This document shows positions 37,565 to 49,937 of a DNA stretch of 64,000 nucleotides, in pieces (positions within the stretch are counted from its first letter, which is position 1; each line of letters begins with the position of its first letter). Source of the DNA: Siphonodentalium dalli. Lineage: Eukaryota > Mollusca > Scaphopoda > Gadilida > Siphonodentaliidae. Below the pieces are notes generated by a model, which saw only the letters and a program-made list of their open reading frames with translations, did no database searches and had not been told where the DNA came from. The translations under genes and the position numbers were made by a program. The stretch is taken from positions 152,038,224-152,102,223 of the forward strand of contig CP136066.1 in assembly GCA_032622095.1 (NCBI GenBank). The letters run 5' to 3'.

Positions 37565-38069
37565 AAAGAAGAGAAAAAATTGAATTCCAAGGATTGAACT
37601 TGAAGAAATCAAAATAAAATAAAAACACTCAGGTATATACATTCTGACAGTGGATACAGATAACAACACACACTTGTTAAATACAGCATGAATGGCAATA
37701 AACTTGTGATACAAACAATGAAATGTTCTAATATGAATAAATAGGCTAGCCAACTTCCATTATGATTAAATTGAATTGGGACTGCTGCAGACAATGGCTG
37801 TATAGTCACATTGGTACAATAGGGCTAATTAACTGAACAAAGCAGGTGTGATGTAGTTAAGCCTCATCAGGATTAACAACGGATGATAATTAAATGAATC
37901 TTAGTGTTATATCATTGTGTTGGGTATTGAATCTAACAGAACATGCAAATAATTTATAATTGTTTCTGGTGATATTTTAATAAATATTATGCGTTAGTTT
38001 GAATGTATGTAAGAAAATTAAAAAAATATTAAAATATATTTACATAAATAAATACACATAAAACACAAT

Positions 38070-39769
38070 GGCCGGATTCGTCATCTCAGGTTTAAACCTC
38101 CGAGTTTAAACCAGGTTTAAACCTACATTGGTGGTCCAGCCAAACCGGGTCTAAGGGGGCATTTTTGTCGTTCATTGCCAGCTAATTGACAACTCGATTC
38201 AGTTATATGAGCAAGCAGTCAAACTACCCTCTTACCAATCGGACAAAAAAGACAAGCCGATATGATAGTTATTGACGTGCACGCTCAATGGATTTATTCA
38301 TTGAGAAATGAGTATTGCTCATGGACAATTAATCCGATCTCTTTGTGGGTTTAAATCATCTGACAAAGGGCATGTGTGTCAGCACGAGTTTCAGGCGCTG
38401 TTTATCACTTTGTTTGGGAGAGATTTTCTACACGATGCTTTACCCGCAAAGACAAACTTTGGTGTATTTATATTTATATCTGTCTATATTAAAAGGTATA
38501 GGAACTGTATATGTGTATGTCCGCTTGTCTGTTCGCAACTGTTCTAAAACTGATTTGAACATTTAATTTAAAAAGTTTAATTTTAAAAAAATGAAAAAAT
38601 TGTGTTGTTAAATTGAGTAAGGAGTTGTAGCTAACAAGAAACAATATTTAAAAATTATATTAATATTTGTTTGTATTAAATTTAATTTTTTTTTTTTTTT
38701 TAATTAAAATGTTCAAATGATCAAAACGTGCGTAAATTTGAGGTCAGTCAAGTAAAAGCAATTTGCTTACGAGTGCACACCAGAAGCGGCACCTGAACTG
38801 CTTCAAGTGGGCAACCATATTACATGCGTTGCATTTTTTCAATGTAATACATTTTCCGTCGTGCATGAAATCAAAAAGTGCCCTGGTTTGAACTGGTGGA
38901 ATATTATGGGAATTTATTGGCAGAGCCAGAGTAGATCTTTGTGGCATGATCTACATCAAAATATGTTATCAAATTTTAGTCATGTAGCAATATAAGTTTA
39001 GGATTGCAAACTATGTGTATGGCATATCTGGTCATGCAGTAGCATGGTTTTTGGTGTCAAAATTTAATCGTTGAACCATTCAAATGAATTCGTAGAAAAC
39101 CACGGTATTTGTGATTGCCACAAGCCAAAAATAAAAACACACAAGATAGTTGTAAAAATCATTTTGAAGGAACATGTCCATATATGAGCAAAGCTCGTGT
39201 GCGAATGAATCAACACCATGTTAACACCAGTCGGCAGCCGCCACTTAGACACGCCCTCACTCGAGATCACTTACAGCTCCACCCTTTGATTGATTGTTGA
39301 CAATTCTAAACCGCGATGAAGAAAAGACGGATTCGTCATCTCAAGTTTAGCCTCGGTAAAGCTGGTTTAGCTGGACCACCGAATTAGATGGTTTAGTTTC
39401 CGGTTTAAGCTTATAAAACGCAAACAAAATATCGAAATTGACAAAAAATTACCCCCACATGCTGTATAGGTGTGAGTGCTTCTCGCTTATAAATTTCCAA
39501 TCAAAATATGGTCGCTGTCGTAATTATTTATTTTCGCAATACATAAAACGAGACGGTCCGCATTAGGACAGTACGATTAATTATCTCGACGATACAGAGA
39601 CATTACTGCTAAACCACTGGTCTGGCTAGACCAGGTTTAAACCAGAGATGACGAATGCGTCACTTAGACCTGCGGTCGCGGGTCTAAACCACGGATTTTG
39701 CTGACTCACGGCGGTTTAAACCTAGAGGTTTACGTAGACCAGTTTAAACCTGAGATGACGAATCGGGCC
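38070..39769. mobile_element. 1.7-kb MITE with GGATTCGTCATCTCAGGTTT termini, with a nested copy
   Basis: The left end GGCCGGATTCGTCATCTCAG with GTTTAAACC (38070-38098) is inverted at 39741-39769. AAT flanks both sides (38067-38069, 39770-39772), a possible 3-bp duplication. Inside, a second pair of ends at about 39327-39350 and 39635-39662 marks a shorter nested or rearranged copy. GTTTAAAC words also cluster in the subterminal parts. An ORF at 38308-38547 has no transposase motif, so the element is non-autonomous. Harbinger-like ancestry is plausible but unproven. Confidence 0.7.
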
Positions 39770-39959
39770 AATGTATTCCCAACAAGTTGGTGCATAACTT
39801 CATGATGAAACCTTTCCAATACATGTAAATATATATGTTCATTGCTTGCATCTTTCTATTGTTTCAGTCGCTTCTTGTTTCCATGTTATGCAGTGATGTC
39901 TTTATTCAATCAAATTTGATATGTTAATTTGAATTATTTCATTATTTATTCCTATGCGA

Positions 39960-40130
39960 TCATAATGGTTGGAAACTAACTATTGTAATCAAAAAGTAAT
40001 CGATTATATTTACTGAAGTAATTGTAATCGATTACATTGGAAAAAATGTAATCAGTAAGCGTAATCATGTAAATCAAATGTAATTGTTCACATTACAAGC
40101 ATCTCCAAATATCATTAACTATATTTAACA
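39960..40130 (+). repeat. GTAATCGATTACA-rich low-complexity segment
   Basis: Words such as AAAAAGTAATCGATTA, GTAATTGTAATCGATTACA and GTAATCATGTAA follow one another. It is a short cryptic repeat, possibly the edge of another element. Confidence 0.5.
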
Positions 40131-40289
40131 ATTTCGTACTCATAAACTATTTTAATACACTTCGTTAATAAACGTTTCGTATATATTGCAAATGCATAAT
40201 GTGCTTTCATTGTTTTTCTATAATACTCCATCTATTTATGAAATGTGTTGTGGATTGTAATAATTATCTAACTCTCAGTGAACAAAGAT

Positions 40290-41990
40290 AAATTGTATGT
40301 GGTTGAAAGGGTTCGCTCAAATTCTTGATGAGATTATTGAGTTACATTAATTCACTATGAAGCTAAACTTGCAAAACATATACTATTTGTGTTGCACATT
40401 TCTAGTGTGATTAGACATGTTGTTCAAATACTCGTTGAGTTGCATAAATTCACTCTTAAGTTAACTTTGTATAGCTACTACCATAGGTGTTGCATATTCG
40501 ATATGGTCAAACAGGCCTGATTGATCAAATACTTGACGAGTTCACTAAATTCACTATAAAGTGAACATTGTATAAGTTACTAAGTGTTGTACACTTATTT
40601 GATGTATAAGAAATGCGAGATATGTTGCAGACATATTCGATTTAGTTAAATGGTTTAAAAAAAAATACTCGTTGATTTTAGTTATATTAATTCACAGCAA
40701 AGTTAATCTTGAACAACAGTATTTATGTTGCACAATTTTGTGTTTGGTTGAACATGTTTGTTCCAATTCACTATTAAGTGAACTTTGCATAACAAATAGT
40801 ATATTTTCTACAATATTTTTTATTTAATTTGGTTGAACAGGTTTGTTAAAATATTTGGAAATTATCGAGTTACATAAATTCACAATGAACTAATCTTTGT
40901 ACGACGAATATGTTATTTGTCGCAAAATCTTTGATGTTTTTGAACAGGTTTGTTCACATACATTTTGAGTTACATCAATTTAATATGGAGTGAACTTTCT
41001 ATAACACATACTATATTTGTTACACAATACTTTGTGAGATTATTGAGTTACTACATACATTCACTACATTGTGAACATTGCATAATAAATACTATATTTG
41101 TTGAACAATTATTTCGGTGTAGTTAAGCAGGTTCTTAAACTATTTGTGGTGGACGATGTTTGTTTATATACTTATTCAATTACATAAATCAAATATGTGT
41201 CAATTACATAAATCAAATATGTGAACTTTGGATAACAAGTACTATATTTGTTGAGCATTTTTTGTATATTTTTTAACATGTTTGTTCAACTACTGGAACA
41301 GGGTTGTTCAACTACTTGTGGTAAACATAGTTGTTCAAATTATTCTTGAGTTACATAAATTACCACGAACTGAACTTTGTATAACAATACCATATTTGTT
41401 GCACTTATTTCACGTGGTTTAAATACTTGTGATTTCGAGTTACATAAATAGTGAACTGTGTACAATACAACATTTGTTGCATATCTGATGTGGTTAATCA
41501 TATTTGTTCATACTTTTTGAGATTATTGAGTTACATAAATTAACTACGTACTGAACTTTGTAAAACAATATCATATTTGTTGCACAATTATTTGATGTTG
41601 TTGAACATGCTTATTCAACTACTTGTTTATTCAACTATCTGTTCAAATGCGTGTTTAGAGAATTGATAAATTCACTATGATATAAACTTTGTGTATAACA
41701 ATACTATCTGTTGCACAATTATTTCACACGTCGATCAAATGCAATGGGATTGTTGATATGAGGTGAACTATGTATAACGAATACCATATTTATTGTACAA
41801 TTAGTTGATGTGACAGGTTTGTTAAAATGCTTGTTTAGACTACTATATAAGTTGTTAACTATCAATATAACAAAAACTCTATTTGCACATTTTTTATTTC
41901 TATGAACAAGTCTGTTCAAATTTAGTTACGAGAAAATTACTGTAATACCTATATTCGCTTCACAATTATTTGATGTGGTTTAACAAGAAC
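40290..41990 (+). repeat. Degenerate AT-rich satellite-like array
   Basis: About fifteen diverged units, mostly 90-130 bp, repeat the phrases GAGTTACATAAATTCACTA, GTGAACTTTGTATAACA, ATACTATATTTGTTGCACA and TTTGATGTGGTTGAACAGG in order. Examples start near 40340, 40438, 40868, 41349, 41436 and 41527. There is no coding content. Confidence 0.75.
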
Positions 41991-42189
41991 AAGTTAACAT
42001 CCGGAAACCATCTGGACGGACACCTGTGATTCCTATAGTCCCCTCAAACAAGTGTTTCATCTGTTTTGAGTGCAAAGTGTACTATTTTCAATGGAGGGAA
42101 TCATCTTTTATGTCATAGATTGTTATTAAAACCGTATATCAAGGCACAATAAAAAATAATAATCGATGACTCGAAAATTAAGTGCCCCA

Positions 42190-43320
42190 GCGTATGCTTT
42201 CTGCTCACGACCCCGGCTTATCCCGGTATGATCCAATGGTTCCCCAAATCATTCCACCAGGAGAACCAGCAGCGGTCCCATGATCTGTCTCAATTGGGAG
42301 TGACTTTATCAGAGTGATTGTTCGCAGACAAGAGCCAGTCTAACGAATTTTCCGCCCGTCAGGTGTCGCATGTCGTCGTTGCTAACGGCGTAAAACGGTA
42401 CTCAATTTATGAAAATTAAAGAGTTATCCTTCTGCAATCGCAGCCGAGCGAAGATTTAAATTGTAAACAAACGTCAAAATAAGAATGAATGGGAACGAAA
42501 AGAAAGATTTAAATTATTTTCCAGTAGAATTCCAACCAGTTGAAGCTAATAATGATTGTAATAGTGGTTTAGTTCATGGCGACGAAGCGCTAAACAGAAC
42601 ATTGGAAGATTTCCATCGGCACCTCTTGACTTCTTTTCCTTTATGGCAGGGCACTAGACAAGAATGATGAAGTCATCATTATACTGCTACTAGCACTAGT
42701 TGTATCACTACTTATTACTACTAATATACCATACACGTCTTTGATATATAGACCAACGGTTACTGAATGAATGAATGACATAAATCCTCAAAAATCGTAC
42801 AATAGGCTGAATTTCTTCACCCTCGAGTCTTCAGTGTTGATAACTAAACTATTAACAATGTGAACATGCAAGTCCCAGCTCGACCTGTGCCATGAGATAT
42901 TCTGGTGGGCGGCGGTGTCACTTGTGCAGCTCCAGGAGGGGGAGCCGCCTGGGTTTCTGTTGTCAGTGCCGATTGCCACCAACGCAGCAGCAGCGATTGT
43001 CCCCGCTCCTATAGGATTCAATGCACCGACGACTTGTCCAGATTGTCAGGGCAAGAAGACAAGCTGCCTAGTTGAGGAAAATGATGACAGCTGACACTCG
43101 ATAGCCATTTTTTAAAGATGAAAGCGAGGCTGTGTTGAATGATGCTCGGCTTCCCGGATCACCACCCGCAACCCTGGTATTTATTGGTGGGGGAGCGATT
43201 GTAGCAGCCACGTACACCCCTTGCTCGGTGTGGCTAATGGGGTCCTTAAAACGTTTTCTACATAAATGCACACTGTGTGGATTTATGTATACATGAATGC
43301 ACACCAGTCTCGCGTAATAT
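42190..43320 (-). other. Less AT-rich segment with short exon-like frames of unknown origin
   Basis: On the plus strand an ORF of 60 codons at 42485-42667 begins in a fair context but matches nothing known. On the minus strand 43304-43068 and 43021-42788 are open and both encode related Ala/Pro/Gly-rich text around VAATIAPPP and TIAAAALVA. The part at about 43203-43312 reappears in opposite orientation at about 58415-58500. It may be remnants of a duplicated gene; no function is offered. Confidence 0.3.
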
Positions 43321-43569
43321 CACGTGACATTAGATGTCGTAAAATTGGGGGAATTATTTGGGTTTTCCCAGTACTTGTTTCTGACTCTTGTTTACGCGCG
43401 GATAGTTCGATAACAGTGAATTGTTTTTAACGTTAGAATTATACTCTTTATTATGCACCTTGTACACCAGGAAGCTCTGAGCTGTTTTTTGTCAAGACTT
43501 CATGATTTTAAAAATGCTGATATAATACGGCAGGGCTATATTATCAACAAGCAGCTGGTCTGTGTTTAA

Positions 43570-44049
43570 AGGTACTCAACCCGATAAAACTCCTCTCAAT
43601 TACTATTTCAATGGCTTCGGGGGTCAAAAATATTTGATTCGAGTCGAGGAAGTCACCCATCAAAGCTCAGATTTGTTAGATATCGATTTTAGAAATCTAT
43701 TATTTTTCATTATCGGGAATTCTTTCTGGCCCAGAAGATAGTAAAAAATTCGTTATTATTACCCACTTGATTATAGAGTTATCCATCCTTGTCTGTTTGA
43801 ATAGAATTTTGGCGTAAAATCTCGAGCATGTTACCAAATTGACGGCAGTTATAAGTACTCATCTCGAGAACATAAGAATTTTCAAAAATCAATATATAAT
43901 GACTCTGAGCTTTGTTTGATGGGTTCCTCGACTCGAATCAAATATTTTTTACCCCCAAAGCCAAAGAAATAGTAATATAGGACCCTCTGATCGGATTGTT
44001 GTTGTTGGAATCTGTTGAGATGGGGACCCTCTTTACGGGTTGAGTACCT
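43570..44049. mobile_element. piggyBac-like MITE (480 bp) flanked by TTAA
   Basis: AGGTACTCAACCCG (43570-43583) is exactly inverted at 44036-44049, and TTAA lies immediately outside at 43566-43569 and 44050-44053. Long subterminal stretches also pair, for example AATATTTGATTCGAGTCGAG with CTCGACTCGAATCAAATATT. TTAA target duplication is the hallmark of piggyBac-type elements. It contains no transposase. Confidence 0.8.
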
Positions 44050-44053
44050 TTAA

Positions 44054-44703
44054 CCGTCAAAATCCAGCTATCTTTAGGATTGTTTTTCTCCGTGTGCCGC
44101 GACAATAAGTCATTTAAAGCCAAGAATTGTCGCCAGAGAAACGCTGAGATGCATTGAAGGTGGACACAATAACATTAAAAATAGATCAGGGAAATTACAA
44201 AATGGTAAAGTGCTATATCTTAAGCTGACAAAACAAAACAAAAAGGCCTAAAAATATATATGACTGTGTTTCTGCTATTGGTACCCCTCCAGGCCCGGGG
44301 GAGATAGGGTATGTAGGTAGGAAATGCATTGTATTTTAAATTAATGTTTTCACACCCCCTCATCTAATGCCCCTGAGAATACAAGTATTTATGACAGTTT
44401 GTCATGAATGCAGTCTTAAATTTCACCCCAAAGAACAGATAGCCAGTGTTAAATTTGATCCAATATACCCACAATTTGACCTATAGATTATGCATTTATT
44501 TCAAATATTTACCAGGCAATACTTTTTGATCATTTTCATCTTATATACATGTACATTGTATTATGAGGGTGGCCTCCCCACCTTTCTGGTTCACATGAAT
44601 TGGGTACAGTGGTATTACAACAGTTCACATGTTCATATCCCTTGTTTAATCATACATTCTAATTTTTATGGGTTGTTCAAGAGCTGCAGAATGCTCATAG
44701 AGC
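44054..44703. other. Gene-free stretch left of the virus-like element
   Basis: No gene recognised; a 74-codon ORF at 44490-44714 has no domain and runs into the element end. Confidence 0.4.
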
Positions 44704-44709
44704 CTTATG
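44704..44709 (+). other. Target-site duplication, left copy (CTTATG)
   Basis: CTTATG abuts the first base of the left terminal inverted repeat. The identical hexamer follows the last base of the right repeat at 57209-57214. A 6-bp duplication is the size made by Polinton/Maverick integrases. Confidence 0.95.
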
Positions 44710-45262
44710 AGTAGTGTATATGATAAACTATCTCGTATACTTGACAGAAGGGAAGGGTTTGTAAGACATACTAATAACTATTTATAGGCAGATGGTATAG
44801 TAAGCAAACTATTTCTAGGCAGATGGTTATAGTAAGAAAACTATTTCTAGGCAGATGGTTATAGTAAGCAAACTATTTGTAGGTAGATGGTTATAGTGAG
44901 CAAACTATTTCTAGGCAGATGGTTATAGTAAGCAAACTATTTCTAGGCAGATGATATAGTCAGGCTAACTAGTAACTATTTGAAGGATTAGTACGCACGA
45001 TTGAATACATGTATTGATATATAGGTTAGTTATGATAGATTAGTAAACTAAATGAGATGAATTATTCGCTAGTGAATAACCTCGTGCATGTAAAAAACCA
45101 CAAGGCTAAAACACATGGAATATTTGTTAGTTTCGGAACTTTGTCTTCTTTATTGTAGATTTGTAGGTAACACTATTCGATCTCATAAAACTCGATATTA
45201 CAGAGTCTCGTAGAAAACGAAATGTGGAACCCTTCACACTTTAGTTCATTTAATGAATATTA
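44710..45262 (+). repeat. Left terminal inverted repeat
   Basis: This is a 553-bp inverted counterpart of 56653-57208. By eye there are few differences: one base in a 32-bp unit (GTGAGC versus GTAAGC), one extra C near 45050, a 4-bp indel near 45090, and a substitution near 45248. The first bases AG fit Polinton termini. It contains the 32-bp tandem units near its outer end. Confidence 0.95.
44777..44967 (+). repeat. 32-bp tandem units inside the left TIR
   Basis: Six units of about 32 bp (ACTATTTCTAGGCAGATGG plus TTATAGTAAGCAA) follow one another. The first and last are slightly shortened and diverged. The mirror array lies at about 56949-57143. They could be binding sites for a terminal or replication protein, or a by-product of slippage. 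Confidence 0.9.
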
Positions 45263-45394
45263 GGTATATGAATAAATCTTAGTATACAAACAGATATCAA
45301 AAAACATAATCAAATCAATCTTTTGTTAACATATGGACAGTCTGGTCTCCCCATCGAAATATCTTCTGACAAAAATGTGTCAATATTTAAAGTC

Positions 45395-45725
45395 AGACTA
45401 ACTATTTCTAGGTTGGTGTTTAAATACCTCTTCCAGGCTATACTCAAACAAACAATTTCTAGGTTATTCAAACATTTCCAAAAATATACTGAGTAAATCT
45501 ACAAATATTAATTGGAATATAAAGAACAGAGTTAGCTCCCCTGTGCATTTGAATAATCTGTTTTATTAAGTTCAATATAGATGTTAAACGATTGATATAT
45601 GTTAATGAATGATACAGTGATATATTCGTTAGCGAATAAACCTATGCATGTAAAACCACAGGTCTAAACTCATTGAAGTTTTTTAGGAACGTTCATCTGT
45701 AGATTAGTAGGCAACACATTTGTAT
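45395..45725 (+). repeat. Decayed extra copy of TIR sequence
   Basis: ACTATTTCTAGGT words (about 45408 and 45449) are followed by ATATTCGTTAGCGAATAAACC, GCATGTAAAACCACAGG, TAGGAACGTTCAT and GTAGATTAGTAGGCAACAC (45610-45725). This parallels the order in the TIR at 45058-45185. It is strongly diverged and so much older than the present ends. Confidence 0.65.
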
Positions 45726-47329
45726 AACCATGTATAACCATTATCGGTTCCTTTAAACATTATGAATGATGGAAATATATTCAAATCAATCAACTTATGT
45801 TGGAATATATAAAAATATGTGTATCAAGCATGTTAAATTGTGAATAATTAGTTATTTATATCACACCAACGTTAATTCATAATCTATAGTATTTTAGGAA
45901 AGAAAACTGGAACAAATAGTAACTATTTTCGGTTTATATCAAGACAACGTATTTCAATTCCAACACAAATTCAGTATTTCAGAAAAATAAAAAAAATCTC
46001 TCTTTTAATGAAATATTAAAAGCACGATAAAGCAATTAAAACACAATTTAAGTTACATTTTCGTCAACAAAATTGAAGTTATATGTTATAATGCGTCAAA
46101 AAAATATGAAAATCCTTAATCAAATATCTCAATTGAAAGCCGAATTTAAAAAAAAAAAAATTTCAATGTTAACTTTATATGTTTCGCTCGCAAGCATCAA
46201 AAGTCCCTTTTTATTACCACAATAATTGTAAAAGACAATAAATGTTTTGTCTATAATCAAAAAATGTAAAAATATTATAATCTTAGGAAAACACTAATGT
46301 TTTCGTCAACAAAATTCAAGCACAAACTTTATATGTCAATAAAATAATATGAAAATTCAATAAAACTTTAATCAATTTATTGCTAATTTTTTGAAAAAAT
46401 GTTGACTGTTGACGCAATCAACTGATATTCCAAATGTTTTTACTCTGCCTCAATTTTACCTATGCGAATGTATCTGTTTATATAAGGAAAATTCATTCTA
46501 TCTTTAGTCCCAACAAATGATGTCATTCGAGCCATCTTTCTTTAAGTCGAATAATCTACCAACATATAGCACTAAACATGATGAGGTCTTCGTTGAGAAT
46601 TCATGTCCACCTCTGTTTTGCATAGTAAAAGCTACTTACCTATTAAACAACAGATAATCCATCGAAGTATAGTTCTATCTCTCAATTTTACCTATAAGAA
46701 TCGTCTGTTTATATAAAAAGACATTAATTTATTCATTCTATCTTTAGGTCCCATCAAAATGATGTCATACGACCCAAGCCGAATAATCTAATATCATTCG
46801 TCGAGAATTCATGTCGAGCTCTGTTTATATACAGTAACACATTAATTTACTCAAGCTATCTATACTCCCAAACAAATCAGTCGAGCTATCTTGTTAAATG
46901 TTCTCGTATGCCTATCATAATGTACCCTCCCATTTTATCCGACCACATGAATAATATAATTCATGTCGACATATATCTGTACAAGGCGACTAATTTATTC
47001 AACTAGGCTACCTAGCTTGGATCATATTTCAAAGAACGCATTCGTTAACGACCCGTCCTTACAAAACGAATAATTTATACTACACCTGTCAAATTTGCAT
47101 ATTTAAGGTATGTTACGGTAAACATTCCAATGTATGCTATATAAGCCAGCTAAAATAGGAAATCAAAGCATGGATTCAATAGTCAGATAAGTTTATTATA
47201 TTATGATTTCAGATAACTTTTAATTAATTATTATCTTGTTCAACATATATTCTATGTAATTTAAAACAATATATTATATAAAGTTTCTATATTAATCGGA
47301 GCGAAACATATTGAGGAAGTTTGAAGCAG

Positions 47330-47620
47330 TTGTCTTAAAGTGACACTAAGATTTATTTTCTTATTTGGGTACAGTATACTTTGTTCATCCCAGATATCTT
47401 AAAATGGCACTAAGATTTATTTTCTTAATTTATCCATACTATTTATAAACAAGATGTCTTAAAAGGGTACTAAGATTTCATTTTATAATTTCAATATCAA
47501 AAGTGTTTCAATATCACAGCAAAAAAAAAAAAATTGGAATAATTTTACCTCAGAATTGTTAATAAATAAGTCTTCTTCACATCTTAATTCTTAAAAGGGC
47601 GCTAATAATTTAACTCAAAT
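47330..47620 (+). repeat. Iteron-like 62-bp repeats
   Basis: CTTAAAGTGACACTAAGATT (about 47335), CTTAAAATGGCACTAAGATT (about 47398) and CTTAAAAGGGTACTAAGATT (about 47459) are spaced about 62 bp, each followed by a T-rich stretch. A fourth weaker CTTAAAAGGGCGCTAA lies near 47592. Short directly repeated words of this kind are typical of protein-binding or origin regions, but no function is shown. Confidence 0.7.
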
Positions 47621-47973
47621 ATGGTTGTACATTTATCGATAAAGAGCGTTTATTATCTGTTTGTATGCAACTCTTAATTATAAAAAAAAAAAAACGGATA
47701 CTGTTACACTATTACTTTTAGATAGTATATTACAGTATCCAAATTAACATTGTTGCAATTCCGATTCTACGGAAAGTTATCTTTAAACATGCAAACTAAA
47801 AACAATAATCATAGTTTTACAATTTTTTTTTTATGTAAAATATTATTTGTCTACACGTTGTGGCTAAGCAAATCGTAACAGTATATTTACATTTATCTAG
47901 CAAATGCGCTCTAATTTCTACAAATTAACATTCCAATTCAAATTTTTTTTTTTAATTTTTGAAAAAATAAATA

Positions 47974-49463
47974 CTGTAACAGTTTTGTTTACATAATAAA
48001 TAAAGATAACACTTAACTGATTATGGCAAATAATTCTTCTCTTAATCATAATGGCAACATGAGTTGGAGAAAAAAACATGCTGGTTAATCCGTACGCAAT
48101 TTAGCATTTAATGTGAACACGATCGGAGAAAAACAATGCCCGGTCGTTCGTTTTTAAACTGGAATCTGCACACATGCATAAAACTCATTACTCACCGCCA
48201 TTTTGAAATTTAAACATTTAGAGTAATTATTTTTCTCGCATTACTGTAAAGTATAATGATGAACCAGAATATAAAATGCTTATGTTCACACACGAGCACA
48301 TGTACTTGCAATCATATGGCTATCAATAGTATGCAATTATCTCACAGAATCAATCAAACAATAATATTAAGCCAATTAGTTGCAACATTACATCAGGAAT
48401 TGCTCGATGTCGTTAGACTAGGTTAATGTGTGTTTTATATGCATGTCCCCGTTCATTATCTGCACATTTTTAAATCGGCACGGAAATCTACCTAATAAAA
48501 ACAATTGAGATAGTTAAATAGGGTGGACAGCACTCAATTATATCTGCATACAATAGGTGTGCAGAGCAATATTTCTGAACTTGTATTGCATATGGATGTT
48601 GTATCGAAAAGGATATAGAGATGTACGTGGCCGAGGCGGAAGAAAACAAAGCCAAATTATCACCAGCATGTTAAATTTCACTACAACAGTTTTGTTTACA
48701 ATGTACTGTAACAGCTTTGTTTACGCAATTATGTTCTATTTATAGATGGAACTCGATTTAGTTGGAAGTGTATACACAATCTCCTATCGGGCAAGTAATA
48801 TTCGTATGTTGCCAAGCGCATCGCGGGTGGACTGGAGTAATTTCCATCATCATACGTGTGCAGAGCAATATCTATGAACCTGTATTCCAAAAGCGATTTG
48901 GTTGAATTGTATAGACAAGATTAATCATCTGAGATATATGGTCCAACTTAAAACCAATATAGCACCAGCATGTTAAATTTTATGGAATTATGTATGTGTC
49001 ATGACGGCGTTGCAAATGCGAGATTTAATTGAATATTTGTTGCTGAACAGGATTATCGCGTAAACAGTATGTTATCAGAAACACCTATGCAACACTCTAC
49101 TAATTGTGTTACAGAATACAGCAAAATGTTACTGACTAATCGCGCATAAAATGGAATAAACGCTCTTCATTACATATCAGGTATTATACAACGCTCTTTA
49201 TGTTTACCACAATAATATTTCAAACCCCGGAAATGTAACTTTTTATGCGTTTGTTTACAAACGTATGACCAAAAACATACTGTTTATGCGATTTATTTCA
49301 TAGGATACCCACCGACAAGGCCATCCTTGTCTGTAAACATGATGAATTTAACATAATTGAACTAAATTTGCGCAGATCCGACTATAAAATGTTGCGTGCT
49401 TCAATTATCTGTATGTATCAAGCCATTGCATCATTCTTACTACTGCTGTAACAGTTTTGTTTA
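47974..49463 (+). repeat. Four spaced copies of CTGTAACAGTTTTGTTTAC
   Basis: The 19-mer occurs at 47974-47992 and 49445-49463, with one- to two-base variants at 48681-48699 and 48706-48724, all in the same orientation. The ORF and repeat content between them is otherwise unrelated. It is possibly a binding site for a protein acting on the element. Confidence 0.75.
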
Positions 49464-49553
49464 CGTATATAAATTGCACTTACCTGATTATTAAGAAAAC
49501 ACATGTAGCAATTAATTGTTTCCCCGCATATAATTCACAATGCCAACACTAGT

Positions 49554-49799
49554 TTAAAAAAAAAAACGCATTAGACATGTGAAAAAATATATGAGGGCCC
49601 TATTCCCTTTAACGAGAAAGTAGAATGTTACACATGCAGGAGCGTCATGGAATTGATCATCATCTAATGTTTCGTCGAAACTATCGTCGACAAATTGATC
49701 ATTTCTTGCAACAGCAGGCCGTCTAATCCATGATGGTGTTGTGTCCAACTCTATCGCGCTGATCAATCGTTCCCGAACACTATTCATGTCCTCTACCAA
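49554..49799 (-). CDS. Short antisense ORF in the Polinton-like element, unknown
   Basis: An 81-codon minus-strand frame starts at 49799 and faces away from the gene block across a 393-bp gap. The first 50 residues are acidic (FVDDSFDETLDDDQFHD) and look protein-like. The last 30 are hydrophobic and Phe-rich and may be read-through past a splice donor (GCATGTGTAAC context near 49632). No family is recognised. In many Polintons the polymerase runs in this orientation and place, so this may be a remnant or a separate small gene. Confidence 0.35.
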   Translation of the reverse strand: MVEDMNSVRERLISAIELDTTPSWIRRPAVARNDQFVDDSFDETLDDDQFHDAPACVTFYFLVKGNRALIYFFTCLMRFFF

Positions 49800-49937
49800 T
49801 GTTTATAGTTGAACTATCTGTTCAACACGATAAAATCCTTTTTTTACCGCAAACTTAAATTTACACGATATATCAACACCCTTCCGCGCCCCTATGTGGT
49901 AATTTTTTTATTTCAACTGGCTTTAGATTGGTTCCGC

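Larger units (their letters stand above)
45263..49553. other. Left arm: no protein gene, several repeat families
   Basis: This very AT-rich DNA carries no recognisable gene on either strand; the longest ORF is 62 codons (48557-48745). It holds a decayed copy of TIR text (about 45395-45725), 70-110-bp quasi-repeats around TGTTTATATAA and TTCATTCTATCTTTAG (about 46440-46880), 62-bp repeats (47330-47620), a duplicated block (48558-48685 and 48857-48985), four CTGTAACAGTTTTGTTTAC-type words, and the inverted copy of the 5.4-kb dispersed repeat (about 49050-49330). In Polintons this is where a polymerase would normally lie. Confidence 0.7.

Noticed and set aside
44777-44967. CRISPR-like array
   Set aside because: The 32-bp units are contiguous with no unique spacers, and the DNA is animal; it is a tandem repeat inside a TIR.
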